Below are positions 34,786 through 45,239 of a stretch of DNA of 64,000 nucleotides, one piece after another (within the stretch, counting starts at the first letter, position 1; each line of letters opens with the position of its first letter). Made by a program: the position numbers and the translations under genes. The stretch comes from Sipunculus nudus (taxonomy: Eukaryota; Annelida; Sipuncula; Golfingiida; Sipunculidae), in NCBI GenBank assembly GCA_026874595.1, contig CM049315.1, positions 71,123,916 to 71,187,915 on the forward strand, given 5' to 3'. The notes under the pieces are model-generated. The model worked only from the letters and a program-made list of their open reading frames with translations. It was not told the DNA's origin and did no database searches.

Positions 34786-35189
34786 TATCATTGTTTTTTG
34801 TCTGTCATCTTATTCCAATTAAATCAATAAACATCAAGCGTCATTATTATAACAACCGAACAGATTTTCCTTTGTTGGCATGTACCATATATGTCAATAA
34901 TGGGGTAATTTAACTTTGTTGATATTGCCTGTCGTGGTATTCATAATATTTATATACATATTAATATTAATTATATTAGCAATTAAATTATTTATAAAAT
35001 AACATTGTGTTCATTCATATATTTATTAAAAAAATAAAGAACACGTATTATTAACTAGCTCATGTGATTGGTGTTGCACCAAACACGACATGTTTATGGA
35101 TTATAATGTATAAATATAATATATTAGTATATACCTTTCTTTTGTTCGGATTTTTGACATTGAAATTGACAAAATAAGAAAAATACCTT

Positions 35190-35650
35190 CACTGTTTCCC
35201 TTCACTAAAGTTAAATTGTTTAATACTAATTTTGCTGCAATGTTTTTGCACACGTAGCTTTTTAACTGTTCTTTCAGGTAGACCAAATAAAATTCCATTG
35301 CAATAGTCAAGATGAGACTTGAATAGTCCACGAACTAATGTGTGAGTTGCTTCCATCGTGAGTATGGATCTGATCTGCTTAATTCTATGAATATTATGCA
35401 TTGCGGTTCAACATTTCAATGAAATGTGATGTTTGAAATTTAGCTGCTTGTCCAGCCAAGCTCCCAGGTATTTAATATTATCTGCAAGGTCAACGTGTTC
35501 TCCGTTAACATTTAACTGAGATGATGTGCATTTTGATAACTGTCCATTGTTACCAAACATAATGAATTCTGTCTTCGAATTATTCATTTTTAGTCTGTTT
35601 GAGTCCATCCACGTTTTAATGTCTTTTGCACAAGTTTCCAGTTTCGGATG
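35190..35650 (-). pseudogene. CR1/Jockey-like LINE RT 3' fragment
   Basis: Minus-strand frames read TWMDSNRLKMNNSKTEFIMF, DNIKYLGAWLDKQLNFKHHI and, after a frameshift, RSILTMEATHTLVRGLFKSH then LDYCNGILFGLP. These are the thumb-region motifs (N-x-x-K-T-E-x-x-x-F and YLGxxLD, SHLDYCN-x-x-L-x-GLP) after the YxDD box of CR1/Jockey-type elements. The upstream palm and the endonuclease are absent. Confidence 0.85.
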
Positions 35651-35785
35651 GTGGCGTTCTCTGCTTGACAGTTGTTAGCACTAAAGCTTTCTCAAAATAA
35701 TAAAAATACCTTCATAGTTTCCTGCACTAAAGCCTCTCTTCTCTCTGTGTGACGGTATCATAACCAACTTCTGCTTCTTGTCCTC

Positions 35786-36014
35786 TCATAGACTGTAGTC
35801 TGTATCACTTGGATCATCACTCGGCCATCCTGAAGTAAATGACAGCTGCAGACCCGATGCCATGTCTCAGGCTTCCATTTTTCCTGTTGACGACCATGAT
35901 CCACGCTGCCCTCCAGTGTCTTTTTGTAGGAAACCTGTGGAAACTAACGCCTTGCGACCGAGAATTATCACTTCCCCGCTTGGCACAACCCTCAACACAA
36001 CTGCTGTCCGGCAT
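35786..36014 (-). pseudogene. THAP zinc-finger domain exon with one frameshift
   Basis: Minus strand from ATG at 36014: MPDSSCVEGCAKRGSDNSR, then GVSFHRFPTKRHWRAAW, then in the next frame KPETWHRVCSCHFTSG. This is the THAP layout C-x3-C, FHRFP, a central Trp and C-x2-H-F, a DNA-binding C2CH finger about 75 residues long that begins at the start Met as usual. The frame slips by one base in an A5 run near 35880. One extra A would restore the reading, so this is either a fresh pseudogene or an assembly indel. After the finger the frame stops at 35786 with no clear donor. THAP domains occur in host transcription factors and in P-element and Kolobok transposases. Which one this was cannot be told. 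Confidence 0.7.
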
Positions 36015-36129
36015 TTTCAAATACTGCACTATCGTCAACTCACAGATATCTGTATGTGCGACCTGTGTTTTCAAACACGGATTTTGCCCGCTGGAAGCAG
36101 TTCTGCGCATACGCATAAATTAGTGAATT

Positions 36130-36900
36130 AGTGGTTGTCTGGGTCGGCACAAGTGAAGCTTTGAAGACCTTCCAAACACACTCCGCTATGTCAACCGAAA
36201 AAGAACGTTGAATATCCTACACAAGTCGGGCTTCTCAGAGAAATTTGTCACCCGGGTTGCACCCTTTCACAATTTTTTAACAAAAGTTTATTAAAAACTT
36301 CGCAATTTTTTTTTGTTACCGCAAACACTCTAGACCACGAAAAAACTTCCAGTCTATATGGTATAAGGTTTATACTGAATGTAACAATGACATTTAGTTA
36401 TCACAGCAATACCATGATGTTCGCTGACTTTGTAAACTATGCGTTTTGCTTGTGAAACTGACCTAGGCGAGATGTTGTATTGCTTCGCCGATCAATAAAT
36501 TTAAGCAACATTAAGATAATGTTTCACATACACTGAAAGCAGAACAAAAAGACATGCAGGTGGGGCAACCTACAATACCAGTCCACTTATACAATTAATA
36601 TGTTGTGTACAACCATGCAAGTATTTAAGGGGTTACGTTAGTGAAATTTGTGCTTGAAATTACTTTTGTTCAGCACAAAACTGCTTGTTTTTTTCAAATA
36701 GAGCACAGTGACAATATATCGCTGTTCAATATGTCCTTGCATTTTTCCTAATTATAATTTGTTCGTGATCACAAGGCTGATGCCAACTTCCATTCCTCTT
36801 GTAACTAGTGTCAATATACCCCAAAAGTCGGGGTGCTATGAAGATGCACATTAGCACTAATCATAAAGTATGCATTACATTATCCAAAATCACATTTAAA
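36130..36900. other. Unassigned sequence
   Basis: No coding similarity or repeat family recognised. Confidence 0.4.
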
Positions 36901-36914
36901 CTTGCAACAGAGTA

Positions 36915-37020
36915 GGTAAGCAAACGGAAGTAGATGATCATGATGATGGGAACCTGGGAGATGTAAAAAACATTCTTGATTTGAACCCAATGGTTGATCC
37001 CACTTTCAAGACAAAGGTTA
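36915..37020 (+). CDS. Candidate exon, hAT/ZBED-like wording
   Basis: A plus-strand frame reads QTEVDDHDDGNLGDVKNILD then LNPMVDPTFKTKV, ending at AAG/GTTAGT. The LDPRFK-like motif recalls the segment before the C-terminal dimerisation region of hAT transposases and ZBED proteins. It is short, without a neighbour exon I can join. Weak. Confidence 0.3.
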
Positions 37021-37124
37021 GTAATGCAAAATTTGCAGTATCTCTGGAAATCAAAGGGCAGGTTTCGCAGGCGTTTTTAAACAATGTGATCAGTAGCACT
37101 AACAAGTTTTGTTCATGATCTTTG

Positions 37125-37310
37125 TTACGGAACCTAATATCAACAGCTCATGTAGTCTTGACGAGCACAAATTTGTTACGGAGACAAAAAATAATCAGAT
37201 GCTGTAACACTAGGCAGCGTAAAAAGTGTCTACGGGAATGAATAAAGAAGTCCGTTATTTTTGTTAACAAATAATAATAATTTATTCTCATGTAAATTTA
37301 CAGCTGACTG
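37125..37310 (+). repeat. Dispersed repeat family E, copy 2
   Basis: Matches the minus strand of 9700-9890 (TTACGGAACCTAATATCAAC, CTGTAACACTAG, GGGAATGAATAAAGA). Confidence 0.6.
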
Positions 37311-37679
37311 AGTCGTCTGAGCTATAGGGATATCCATTTTATATCAGTTATGTTCTGTACAAGTCACATGTCCAACCAGCTCAACCAAGGACAGTACGAG
37401 CTACATTTATTGGAATAGAATAACCGTTTCATTCTAACCGATGAAAGATGACAACGGATACAGACTTTCTGTTATTATATATGGTGTATTCCAGTCAGTG
37501 CATGCAACTTTCCATGTCGTGGAAGAAGTCTTTGGTACAAGTGATGAACGGGATCTGGTTGAATTGATGGACAACACATCTGAAATTGCAATACAGAAAA
37601 GAGGTAAATGTATCTTTCCTTCCTAATTATGGTTCTAAAGAACCAGTGTGGTTGTGTCAAAAATACCTGTATAAGTAAG

Positions 37680-39400
37680 GGTGTAGAACTTATGTTCTTT
37701 CAGTCTTTGACTGTTGGCCATTCATCGGTTTGTCTGTTAACAGGATTTGGGATTTTGCTCAATTTATTTATTTATTATCTGCATTTACTTAGCTCTTTTA
37801 GGAAAAAAGCTTTAAAAACTTTTAAAATCCCAGGATCATCTTTCTCAAGTTTGTTTGAATGGTTCGTGTTTGGTGATTTTTGAACGAGTTAAGGAATTCT
37901 AGTTTAATCTGGCCAAAAAAAAAAAACATACAACTAGATGTGTCGGTACGACACGAGTGCCCCCGCCTGGGGAAAATTAGAAACATTTGTAAAATTTTTC
38001 AAGTTCAGGAGGTGTCGTATGGTCAAAAGTAGGTCAACAAGGGCAAAATGCAAACTTGATCTTTAATGGGTCATTATCAAGCAACACACCAAAAATCATG
38101 CCAGTATATGCAGGCATTGTGAAAAAAAGTCTTTCATGTTTAGGAGCCGTAAAACAATCAAAAGTAGGTCAAGCGGGACGAAACGCGAACTCGATCTGTA
38201 ACTGTCATTATCTGCCCACACATTAAAAAATCAGTGTGGTATCTGCAGGCATTGAGGAAAAAAAGTCAGTTCATATGCGTTTGTTATGAAAATTTCCATT
38301 TCTCATGAAACTTTCTATGTTCAGGAGCAGTCAAATGATCAAAAGTAGGTCAACTGGGACAAAACAAGAACTCGATCTGTAACTGGTCATTATCTGCCTA
38401 CACACCAAAAATCCGGCCCGTATCTGCAGGCACTGCGAAAAAAAAGTCAATACATGTGCATTTTTTAAAGAAATTTTCTATGTTAGAGCACCGTCAAACG
38501 GTCAAAAGTAGGTCAACTGGGACAAAACGTGAACTCGATCTGTAACTGGTCATTATCTGCCCACACACCAGAAATCAGGCCAATATCTGCAGGTATTGCT
38601 AAGAAAAGTCTGTACAAGTGTATTTGTCATGAAAATTTATATTTTACATGAAATTTTCTATGTTCAGGAGCCATAAAACAGTCGAAAGTAGGTCAACTTG
38701 GACGAAACACAAACTCGATCTGTAACTGGTCATTAGCTGCCAACACACCAAAAATCAGGCCAATATCTGCAGGCATTGCGAAAAAAAAGTCCGTACATGT
38801 GTATTTGTCATGAAATTTCATATTTTTCATGAAATTTTTTATGTTCAGGAGCCGTAAAACGGTCAAAAGTAGGTCAACTGGGACAAATTGCAAACTCGAT
38901 CTGTAACTGGTCATTATCTGCCTACACACCAAAAATCAGGCCAATATCTGCTGGCATTGCGAAAAAAAGTCCGTACATGTATATTTGTCATGAAAATTTC
39001 TATTTTTCATGAAATTTTCTAAGTTTAGGAGCCGTAAAAAGGTCAAAAGTAGGTCAACTGGGACGAAACGCCAACTTGATCTGTAACTGGTCTATATCTG
39101 CCCACACACCAAAAATCAGGCCAATATCTGCAGGCATTGCGAAAAAAAGTCCGTACAACTGTTTGATTTCGGAATGACGGACATGGGTAAAACTATATGC
39201 CCTGGCCACTTTGTGGCGGGGGCATAAAAATCACAAACTCAGGAACGGCGTGAGCTGTCATCACCAAATTTTATGCCAGTGTTGGTCACACGAGTCATTC
39301 CGCCACCTGCATTGGCCTTTTTTCGACAAGGTCCTTGGTTTTCAGTACTTTTAACCTATAATGCTATAATTTTTCTCAGGAACAGCAGGGGCTAGCTTAT
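37680..39400 (+). repeat. Repeat family F, split by a younger element
   Basis: 37780-37920 (AGGAAAAAAGCTTTAAAAAC, GTTTGAATGGTTCGTGTTTG, GATTTTTGAACGAGTTA) matches 55945-56120. After the inserted element, 39231-39400 (GAGCTGTCATCACCAAATTT then TATGCCAGTGTTGGTCACA and CCACCTGCATTGGCCTTTTT) matches 56155-56310. The two halves are therefore one copy of the 55-56 kb repeat interrupted at 37934/39230. Confidence 0.7.
37934..39230 (+). mobile_element. Tandem-array element (pearl/HINE-like), copy 2
   Basis: Start CTAGATGTGTCGGTACGACA (perfect hairpin TGTCG-GTA-CGACA), then GTGCCCCCGCC. About seven ~180 bp units share AAAAGTAGGTCAACTGGGAC and CTCGATCTGTAACTGGTCAT. The end is ATGCCCTGGCCACTTTGTGG then CGGGGGCATAAAAA. 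The start motif TGCCCCCGCC and the end motif GGCGGGGGCA are exact inverted complements. It is the same family as 12835-14266 and non-coding. Unit similarity is highest toward the 3' side. Confidence 0.85.
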
Positions 39401-39499
39401 ATGATTTTACACATAACATCAGTCGTATATCAAATGTTGGGTACAGGTTTTTGTGCAACACTTGCATCATTATATTTTACGGGGGGAAAAAGCTTGAAA

Positions 39500-39800
39500 A
39501 CCTTTGAAGATCACTCTCAGCAACGAGCAGAGCCTGTGGTGAAACAAAAACGTCAGCAGCGGGAATATCAGCAACGAGCAAATGTGCGGTTAAAAATAAT
39601 CGTCAGCAGCGAGAATTAAGCAAGAAACATATTCTGTGGTGAGAGAAAAAACGTCTGCAACGAGCAAGCCTGTGGTAAAAAAAGTAAGCAGCGAGAATCT
39701 CAGCAGCGAAAACAGCCTGTTGTTAAACAAAAACGTTAGCAGAGGGTAGAGGCTGTGGTGAAAGAAAAACGGCAACAGAGGGAAGTTCAGCAAGGATTTG
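39500..39800 (+). repeat. Degenerate ~60 bp repeat encoding Gln/Arg-rich peptide
   Basis: Repeated wording AGCAACGAGCAGAGCCTGTG, GTGAAACAAAAACGTCAGCA and GCGGGAATATCAGCAACGAG returns four to five times with variation. In the first units a frame is open (EPVVKQKRQQREYQQRA); later units carry stops. It may be a decayed coiled-coil gene segment or a simple minisatellite. Confidence 0.6.
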
Positions 39801-40129
39801 ATACAAGGAAAAAATATTTTTGAATTTTTGCAAATGTGTCTGCAGTAGTTATGAGAAATGATGCTCATGATTATGATGCCTTAATGATATATGATCTTTC
39901 AAGTTGTGCTTAACATGTAAAAATGCTCATCTAGATATATTGTTAATTTGTGAACCCTGGTTTATAGGTTTGAAAACACATTATTAAAATGCATAAAAAT
40001 AAAGAAAATATAAATGGTGGGGATCATGCTGGCACAACTTTTGCACAACCGGAAAGGCTATCAATGATTAAAAATGTTTACCAAATTTCTAAAAGACCAT
40101 AACAATCAAAATGACTGTACTGTCCTGTA

Positions 40130-40745
40130 ACTGAACCAAAGACACAGGCGGCAGACTTACTAGATCAGTTGAAGAACAACTTGGGTTATATTGGCAGTGA
40201 TTCTCAGATTTTGTCTCTATTGCCAGATGACAAAGAAAATTTATCAGCTTCTCCCACCAAATTTTGTAAGTTTCCACATGGCTCCTACGTTAGCCACCAT
40301 CAGAAAATTGCACAATTCACAAATGAGACCATTTACATTCCAACAGCTCAGGAATTTCCACCCTTTTCCCTTTCCTGAACAGCTAGCTACTTACAACTTT
40401 GTTTGACAAAACCTGAGCTTGATTCGTATGTTGGTCTGCAGGTTGATATGGAAATGGCAAACGCCATTGATTGTGAAACGAGAACACAAAGTTAAAGAAA
40501 ACTGTGGCATACTCTGAGGTCATGTCGTTTGACTGACAGTGATTTTAATATTTTATATGTAAAAGGCCAGCAGGCTAATGTAAGGTCGATGTCATGTGCT
40601 ACTTGACCCAGAGTACCACCACAAAAAGCGAAATTGTCTCATGGGCTGTATACTGATTCATCGGAGTTGGACCTTCATTTTGTTTCCTCGCAAGCAGAGA
40701 GGGCACAAGGTTTGTTATTTGAGATTAAATCCTAGAATATATACT
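40130..40745 (+). pseudogene. YqaJ-type exonuclease-like remnant
   Basis: An open piece reads LLDQLKNNLGYIGSDSQILS. In another frame, PELDSYVGLQVDMEMANAID then CETRTQS, a stop, and RKLWHTLRSCRLTDSDFN follow. The last part fits the ET-x-x-QS...LWH-x-x-R-x-x-R-L-T-x-S-x-F motif that starts the YqaJ/lambda-exonuclease fold in animal transposon-linked proteins. The catalytic Asp, Glu and Lys are not visible. Frame changes and stops indicate a dead copy. Confidence 0.45.
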
Positions 40746-40929
40746 TGCTCATATCTTGTTATAATAATGGGTGACACGATAATTAAAAAATAAGTATAAA
40801 ATGCACACGTTTACAGCTCTCATGGAAAACATGATTAAGCCTAGTGCAACTATTGTTCATTTTCCTTGATATTTCTAATTGAAAAAAAAACCCATATAAA
40901 ACACCAGTCTAAATGGTGATAGAGACACT

Positions 40930-41160
40930 GCTGACAGGACCAAAAAACGATGCATGGTTATACGGGTGCATGCATGACTATTTGGATTATTCATAGTTTC
41001 AAATGAACGATATCACCCTTCAGTGCAGATGTACTTTAACATCGAGTGTTCTGAAATGTAAAACGATTTCGGGAGAAAGCTTGTACATTTCAGGGTCACA
41101 GCTGGTCTTGTTTAACTGACGATGCTTCAATGACGTGTTTGCCAGACTTACAGTTAAACT
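40930..41160 (+). repeat. Dispersed repeat family A, copy 3
   Basis: AACGATATCACCCTTCAGTG, TGTACTTTAACATCGAGTG, GCTTGTACATTTCAGGGTCA then CAGCTGGTCTTGTTT match the other family A copies in order. Confidence 0.7.
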
Positions 41161-41169
41161 GCATTAAAA

Positions 41170-41987
41170 AGTTCTAAGGTAATTTGGACACTGACCGTCA
41201 ACTTTGTGGAGGTTGCATCACAGGCGAATGCAACAAAGTGATACGAGAGATAAACAAGCTAATATATGATTCACTATCTTAAACAAGCTAATATATGATT
41301 CACAAAGATAATGAAACTTTTTAAAAAATATGAGAGGGACTGGGGCTCATCATAGGGAAATAAAGATGTAGGGGAAAGCTGACAAAAGAACCTCAGACAA
41401 AATCGAAAATAAAATGTTTTGTTTAAATATAACAAATTAGACCGTAACGAACCGTGTATTAGAAAATATGTTGAATGCTTTGGTCAGTGTAAATGTTTTT
41501 GTATATTGAGTAATACTATTGAATTATGAATTTTAAATTAGTTAAACATTCTAAAGGTATATCATACATGCATTAATCAAGCATTGTCACATTAGAACCG
41601 ATTCAAATGTATCGTGTTACTGTATATATTTTATTAAAATACATACATTTTCTGAATCATTTAAAGGATGTTTGTAAAAGCTCAACTTACATCTCGCATG
41701 ACTGCAAAATAAATTATTTTCCATTCCCTTTTAGCGCTAAGATGATTGTCGATTCCTGCTTCTATCCCATGACTACTCTCACGCATGATATCAATAATGT
41801 TCCTAGTCAGACCTCAACAGTTCCTTCGATGGTTTCCGTCTGTTTTGGGTAAAGCCTTCATGTACAACAAGAATTCTCAGTTAATATTATTTTCCAAAAC
41901 ATGCCTGTTTCCAAAACATGCCTGTAAATATGTATTTTTTTAATGATATTAAGATTGTCATTCCAGTACCTACCCCTAATATATGTT

Positions 41988-41990
<3 letters not shown>
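41170..41990. other. Unassigned AT-rich sequence
   Basis: A near-perfect short duplication (AACAAGCTAATATATGATTC) occurs at about 41250-41305. No other feature recognised. Confidence 0.45.
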
Positions 41991-42034
<44 letters not shown>

Positions 42035-42038
<4 letters not shown>

Positions 42039-42862
42039 ACGGGGTGCACATAAAAGCGGACCGAACTGTCTCGCTAGTGAAGCTTGCTTTGCTAGCGAAG
42101 CGGTTGGTACGCCGGACTTGTGCGCCACCGTTAAGCTGTGTTTCCATTCATCCATAAATGTCGTACGTCTCGTACGCAAAAAATCGGATCCCTCTTTTTA
42201 AGATGAACTGTTTCTTTATGTACGTTTTAACGTGCTCCGCAAACGTTTCCGCAAAAACGGACAGCATCGAAACGGATCGGTGAGCGATTCATCCGTTTTA
42301 CGGATGGCAAAAATGCCTACATTTCCCAACAGTGCCCCGGCGCCGGGTGAGTTGAGACATATTGACCTTCTTCCTGCCTGTCGTCCTTGCAGTTTCAAAA
42401 GAGGCACGTGAAAGGGTATCCGCAGGAAAACGTTCGTACTTATGGAAACAGTTTTTGCGGACTGCGCGCTATGGAGCGTACTATGTGTTTTCGGATACGA
42501 TTTTTACCGATACATGGAAACGCAGCTTTATGGGTGCGAAACCGGGATCGGCCCAGGATTTTCCCCTCATTTATTCGTCTCCGTAACAAATGGGGGCTTG
42601 TCCCACATGACGGTAAAACTTAATGGTCCAGGGAATAAGCTCACCTAAGTGTGACTCCTTGGGATAAATTAGTCTTGTTCTGATAGCAGAATGTTCTTAA
42701 GAGGGGGTGTGTTACGGGATGCACATAAAAGCGGACCGAACTGTCTCACTAGTGAAGCTTGCTTTGCTAGCGAAACGGTTGGTACGCCGGATCTGCGCGT
42801 CACCGTTATTGGTTCGAAACCGGAATCGGCCCAATGTTTTCCCCTCAACAATTTGTCTTCGT

Positions 42863-42866
<4 letters not shown>
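42035..42866 (+). mobile_element. Miniature LTR retrotransposon (TRIM-like)
   Basis: Two direct LTRs with TGTTACGG...CGTAACA ends are at 42035-42588 and 42710-42866. They share GCACATAAAAGCGGACCGAA, GCTTGCTTTGCTAGCGAA and TCGGCCCA. Only 121 bp lie between them. After LTR1 come AA and TGGGGGCTTGTCCCACAT (42591-42608), which matches most of a tRNA-Pro type primer-binding site. Before LTR2 is the purine tract AAGAGGGGGTG (42699-42709). There is no gag or pol, so it would have moved in trans. LTR1 is longer only because it contains a 394 bp MITE. The flanks are AT repeats, so the target duplication (ATAT or similar) cannot be measured. Confidence 0.85.
42134..42527. mobile_element. MITE inside LTR1, TTA target duplication
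   Basis: Begins AGCTGTGTTTCCATTCATCC and ends GATACATGGAAACGCAGCT, giving 14 bp inverted ends with one mismatch. TTA flanks it at 42131-42133 and 42528-42530. LTR2 shows the empty site (CACCGTTATTGGTTCGAAAC). The size (394 bp), the 3 bp TWA duplication and the lack of coding sequence fit a PIF/Harbinger-type non-autonomous element. Confidence 0.85.
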
Positions 42867-42895
<29 letters not shown>

Positions 42896-43319
42896 GATAT
42901 ATATATATACATATTATCCACACTTTCAGCATCATCATTTTCAACACCAACATCATTTAGCTTTGAACCCTTTCCTTCAAGTTAGTGAATGACGAAGCTT
43001 CCTCTGTTTTTGGCAAGCATGCTCAGCGCTGTACACAGTAAGTGCAACACTGTCAAGCTCTGCTAGAACGGAGGATGTCAACGTCTGAAGAATCATCATC
43101 TGCGTCATCTTCTTATGATACACTGATGACAGTTCTGTTAGGACTTTCTCCCTGAAACACCCCTTCTTTGATCTGTTAATTAAATCTCTAATGTCCTTCG
43201 AGCAGAGACGAGGGATCATGCTCAGTGGATGCGCCAGCATAGTGGCCATACTGGGTTTGTCATCGTGCTCTTTTCCCTTCCTTGGCATAAATTGTGATAT
43301 CGCCTTGTGCTACAAATGA

Positions 43320-43460
43320 ATATCAGAAATTAATACCCCCATGCCAAAGGCAATCGTGGAAACAAGAACTCTTATCTTTGAGTCTTGCATTCTTAAATTT
43401 TTCGGAATCTCATGCTGGGAACCCGCAAATCTAAATTCGTGAAGCTGGATGGAACAGCTG
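43320..43460 (-). pseudogene. RecQ-type helicase motif V fragment
   Basis: Minus-strand frame ends with DSKIRVLVSTIAFGMGVLIS. The wording RVLVATxAFGMGV is the hallmark of RecQ-family helicase motif V. Only about 40 residues before it (LHEFRFAGSQHEIPKNLRMQ) could belong. The expected QxxGRxGR motif VI is not next, so an intron follows or the gene is broken. Further upstream the same frame runs into a family A repeat, which is not part of any helicase. Confidence 0.45.
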
Positions 43461-43739
43461 TTTGGTTGCGTGCATATTATGTTAATCTTTTGCGCCACTG
43501 TTCGCGGACGGGGCAAGCTTATTTTCACTTGTGTATAAACCCATGAGCAAACATTTAAAACGAAAGATGATACACACATCAGCTGGTCATGCAATATAGT
43601 GTATACCCAATACATATTAAATTGTCCAAACAGGACACTTGATAATGTATTTTGGTGTATTTTGGTGTACCTGTTTGATGTTGAACTCTTTGTAATTAAG
43701 AAATTAATATTGTTACTCTTAAAAAAAATATAAGTATAA

Positions 43740-43990
43740 TCGGGGATAATGGAAATGTGCAAGGAGTAACAGTTTACAAGAACAGAAAGCCGAAACAGGT
43801 ACCCCTTGGTATTCGTTACTAAAAGCACCGTCAGGAAAACAAGACCAGCTGTGACACTGAAATGTACAAATTGACTCCCGGTATTGTTGTACATTTCAGT
43901 GCACTGGTTGTTAAAAGTACAGCTGTACCGAAGGGTGGTATCGTGTATTTGAAACAACATATAGATGCATGTACCCAGAAAATCCCGGCA
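43740..43990 (-). repeat. Dispersed repeat family A, copy 4 (best preserved core)
   Basis: On the plus strand: AAAGCCGAAACAGGTACCCC, CAAGACCAGCTGTGACACTG, AAATGTACAAATTGAC, then TTGTTGTACATTTCAGTGCA. The arms CACTGAAATGTACAA and TTGTACATTTCAGTG (about 43855-43869 and 43886-43900) form a 15 bp perfect hairpin with a 16-17 base loop. Confidence 0.8.
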
Positions 43991-43999
43991 GTTTTAGTT

Positions 44000-44930
44000 T
44001 TTTTTTAATATGTCATGTCTGAATGTTGAAGTGAACAACTTGAATGGTTTTTCCTTCTTTTATTTTAACTTAAATCAAAGTTTAACATATAAAAATATAT
44101 TTATTTTTTGTGTTCCAATGCCACTAAAACATTAATAAATTTCAATTTTAGACTGTTGAAAACATCGGAAGCATTTACTCAGATGTAATACAAAGTATAA
44201 TTTTAACAATTAAAATTTCTTTAAATTTTTAGATGTTATATTTAAAATCCCCTAGGAACTGTCTGTTAAACCGAGCAAGTTATGTTCTACATATAATTTT
44301 AATATGCTTAATCCATTAAAATTTTACTACACTGTGTTTCTGATTTTTAAACAGAATTTTCATTCTTTTTTATATTTTTATATTTCAAGTTTATTCAATG
44401 TTTCATTATTTATATAATACAAGTATTTATTTTAAATAATTATTGCCTCTTTGGTATACCAATATTTTTTACATTGTTCACTCAGCTGAATTTCTTTGTT
44501 TTACCGTTACATTTCAAAATTTCAATGTAAAATTTTTATCATTTAAATTATTAATAAAGTATTCTTGTACAGTGTGTTTGCGTTTACGCCTGCATTACAC
44601 AAAATTCCCATATTTGTGATAAAAAGGCGTAATTTCTATATTTATATGTAAATGTTATGTGTCATAAACATTACAAACACAATTTCAGTCCCTAATACAT
44701 TTGAAAGTCTGAATTGAAATAAACTATACCAACATATGTGCATATTCTTTAAAAGCAGCATTTGTTAAACCCAGCGTATACTCTTTACTAATAATTTTTT
44801 TTTATGCAGCCAAAATGTATTTCTGTGATTTAAATTTTCAATTTATATATATTTACATAGGCTATGTGACTGTAAACACTGACTGTATAGACAGGGGCAA
44901 TCCTAAAAGCATTGATGATGGGGGTGTCAA
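44000..44930. other. Very AT-rich unassigned sequence
   Basis: No coding similarity, no repeat family and no simple repeats. Among the most AT-rich parts of the window. Confidence 0.45.
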
Positions 44931-45239
44931 AGGTCAGTTGGTTGGTACTTGTGCAATTTTTACCGTAAAATCCAACAAGCAATAGCGGTTATATTTCAGT
45001 ATCAAGCATAACGAAAATCTAAATAGGTAAAGAGACCCATAAGATACACCTTTCATTTTAATTAGCAGTTGATCACAGTAATGAAATCTGAGATATCGCT
45101 TCCCATATAAATATTTTAACATGAAATTCAACAAATTTTTAGTTATAAATTGAAGTAGATATAAAGTAGTTTTAGGCAAATGGCATCGATTATGTAATTG
45201 TTTGTTGGAAATTGAAGCAATATCACCGCAAGAGCGCAT

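Larger units (their letters stand above)
41991..42893. repeat. (AT)n microsatellite split by an LTR element
   Basis: AT repeats run at 41991-42034 and resume at 42867-42893. Between them lies the LTR element with its own TG...CA-type ends, so the microsatellite was the target. Confidence 0.9.

Noticed and set aside
12840-39230. Hammerhead ribozyme cores (CTGATGA...GAAA) in the tandem arrays or elsewhere
   Set aside because: Known in some bivalve repeats, so I looked. CTGATGA-like words near 34008, 48312 and 60058 are not followed by a pairing stem and GAAA in the right place.
41858-42201. Frames with long Tyr-Ile runs near 42 kb, 16.5 kb and 54.7 kb
   Set aside because: They are translations of AT microsatellites.
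42035-42588. LTR1 as a different, longer LTR family than LTR2
   Set aside because: Removing the TTA-flanked 394 bp MITE makes the two LTRs co-linear.
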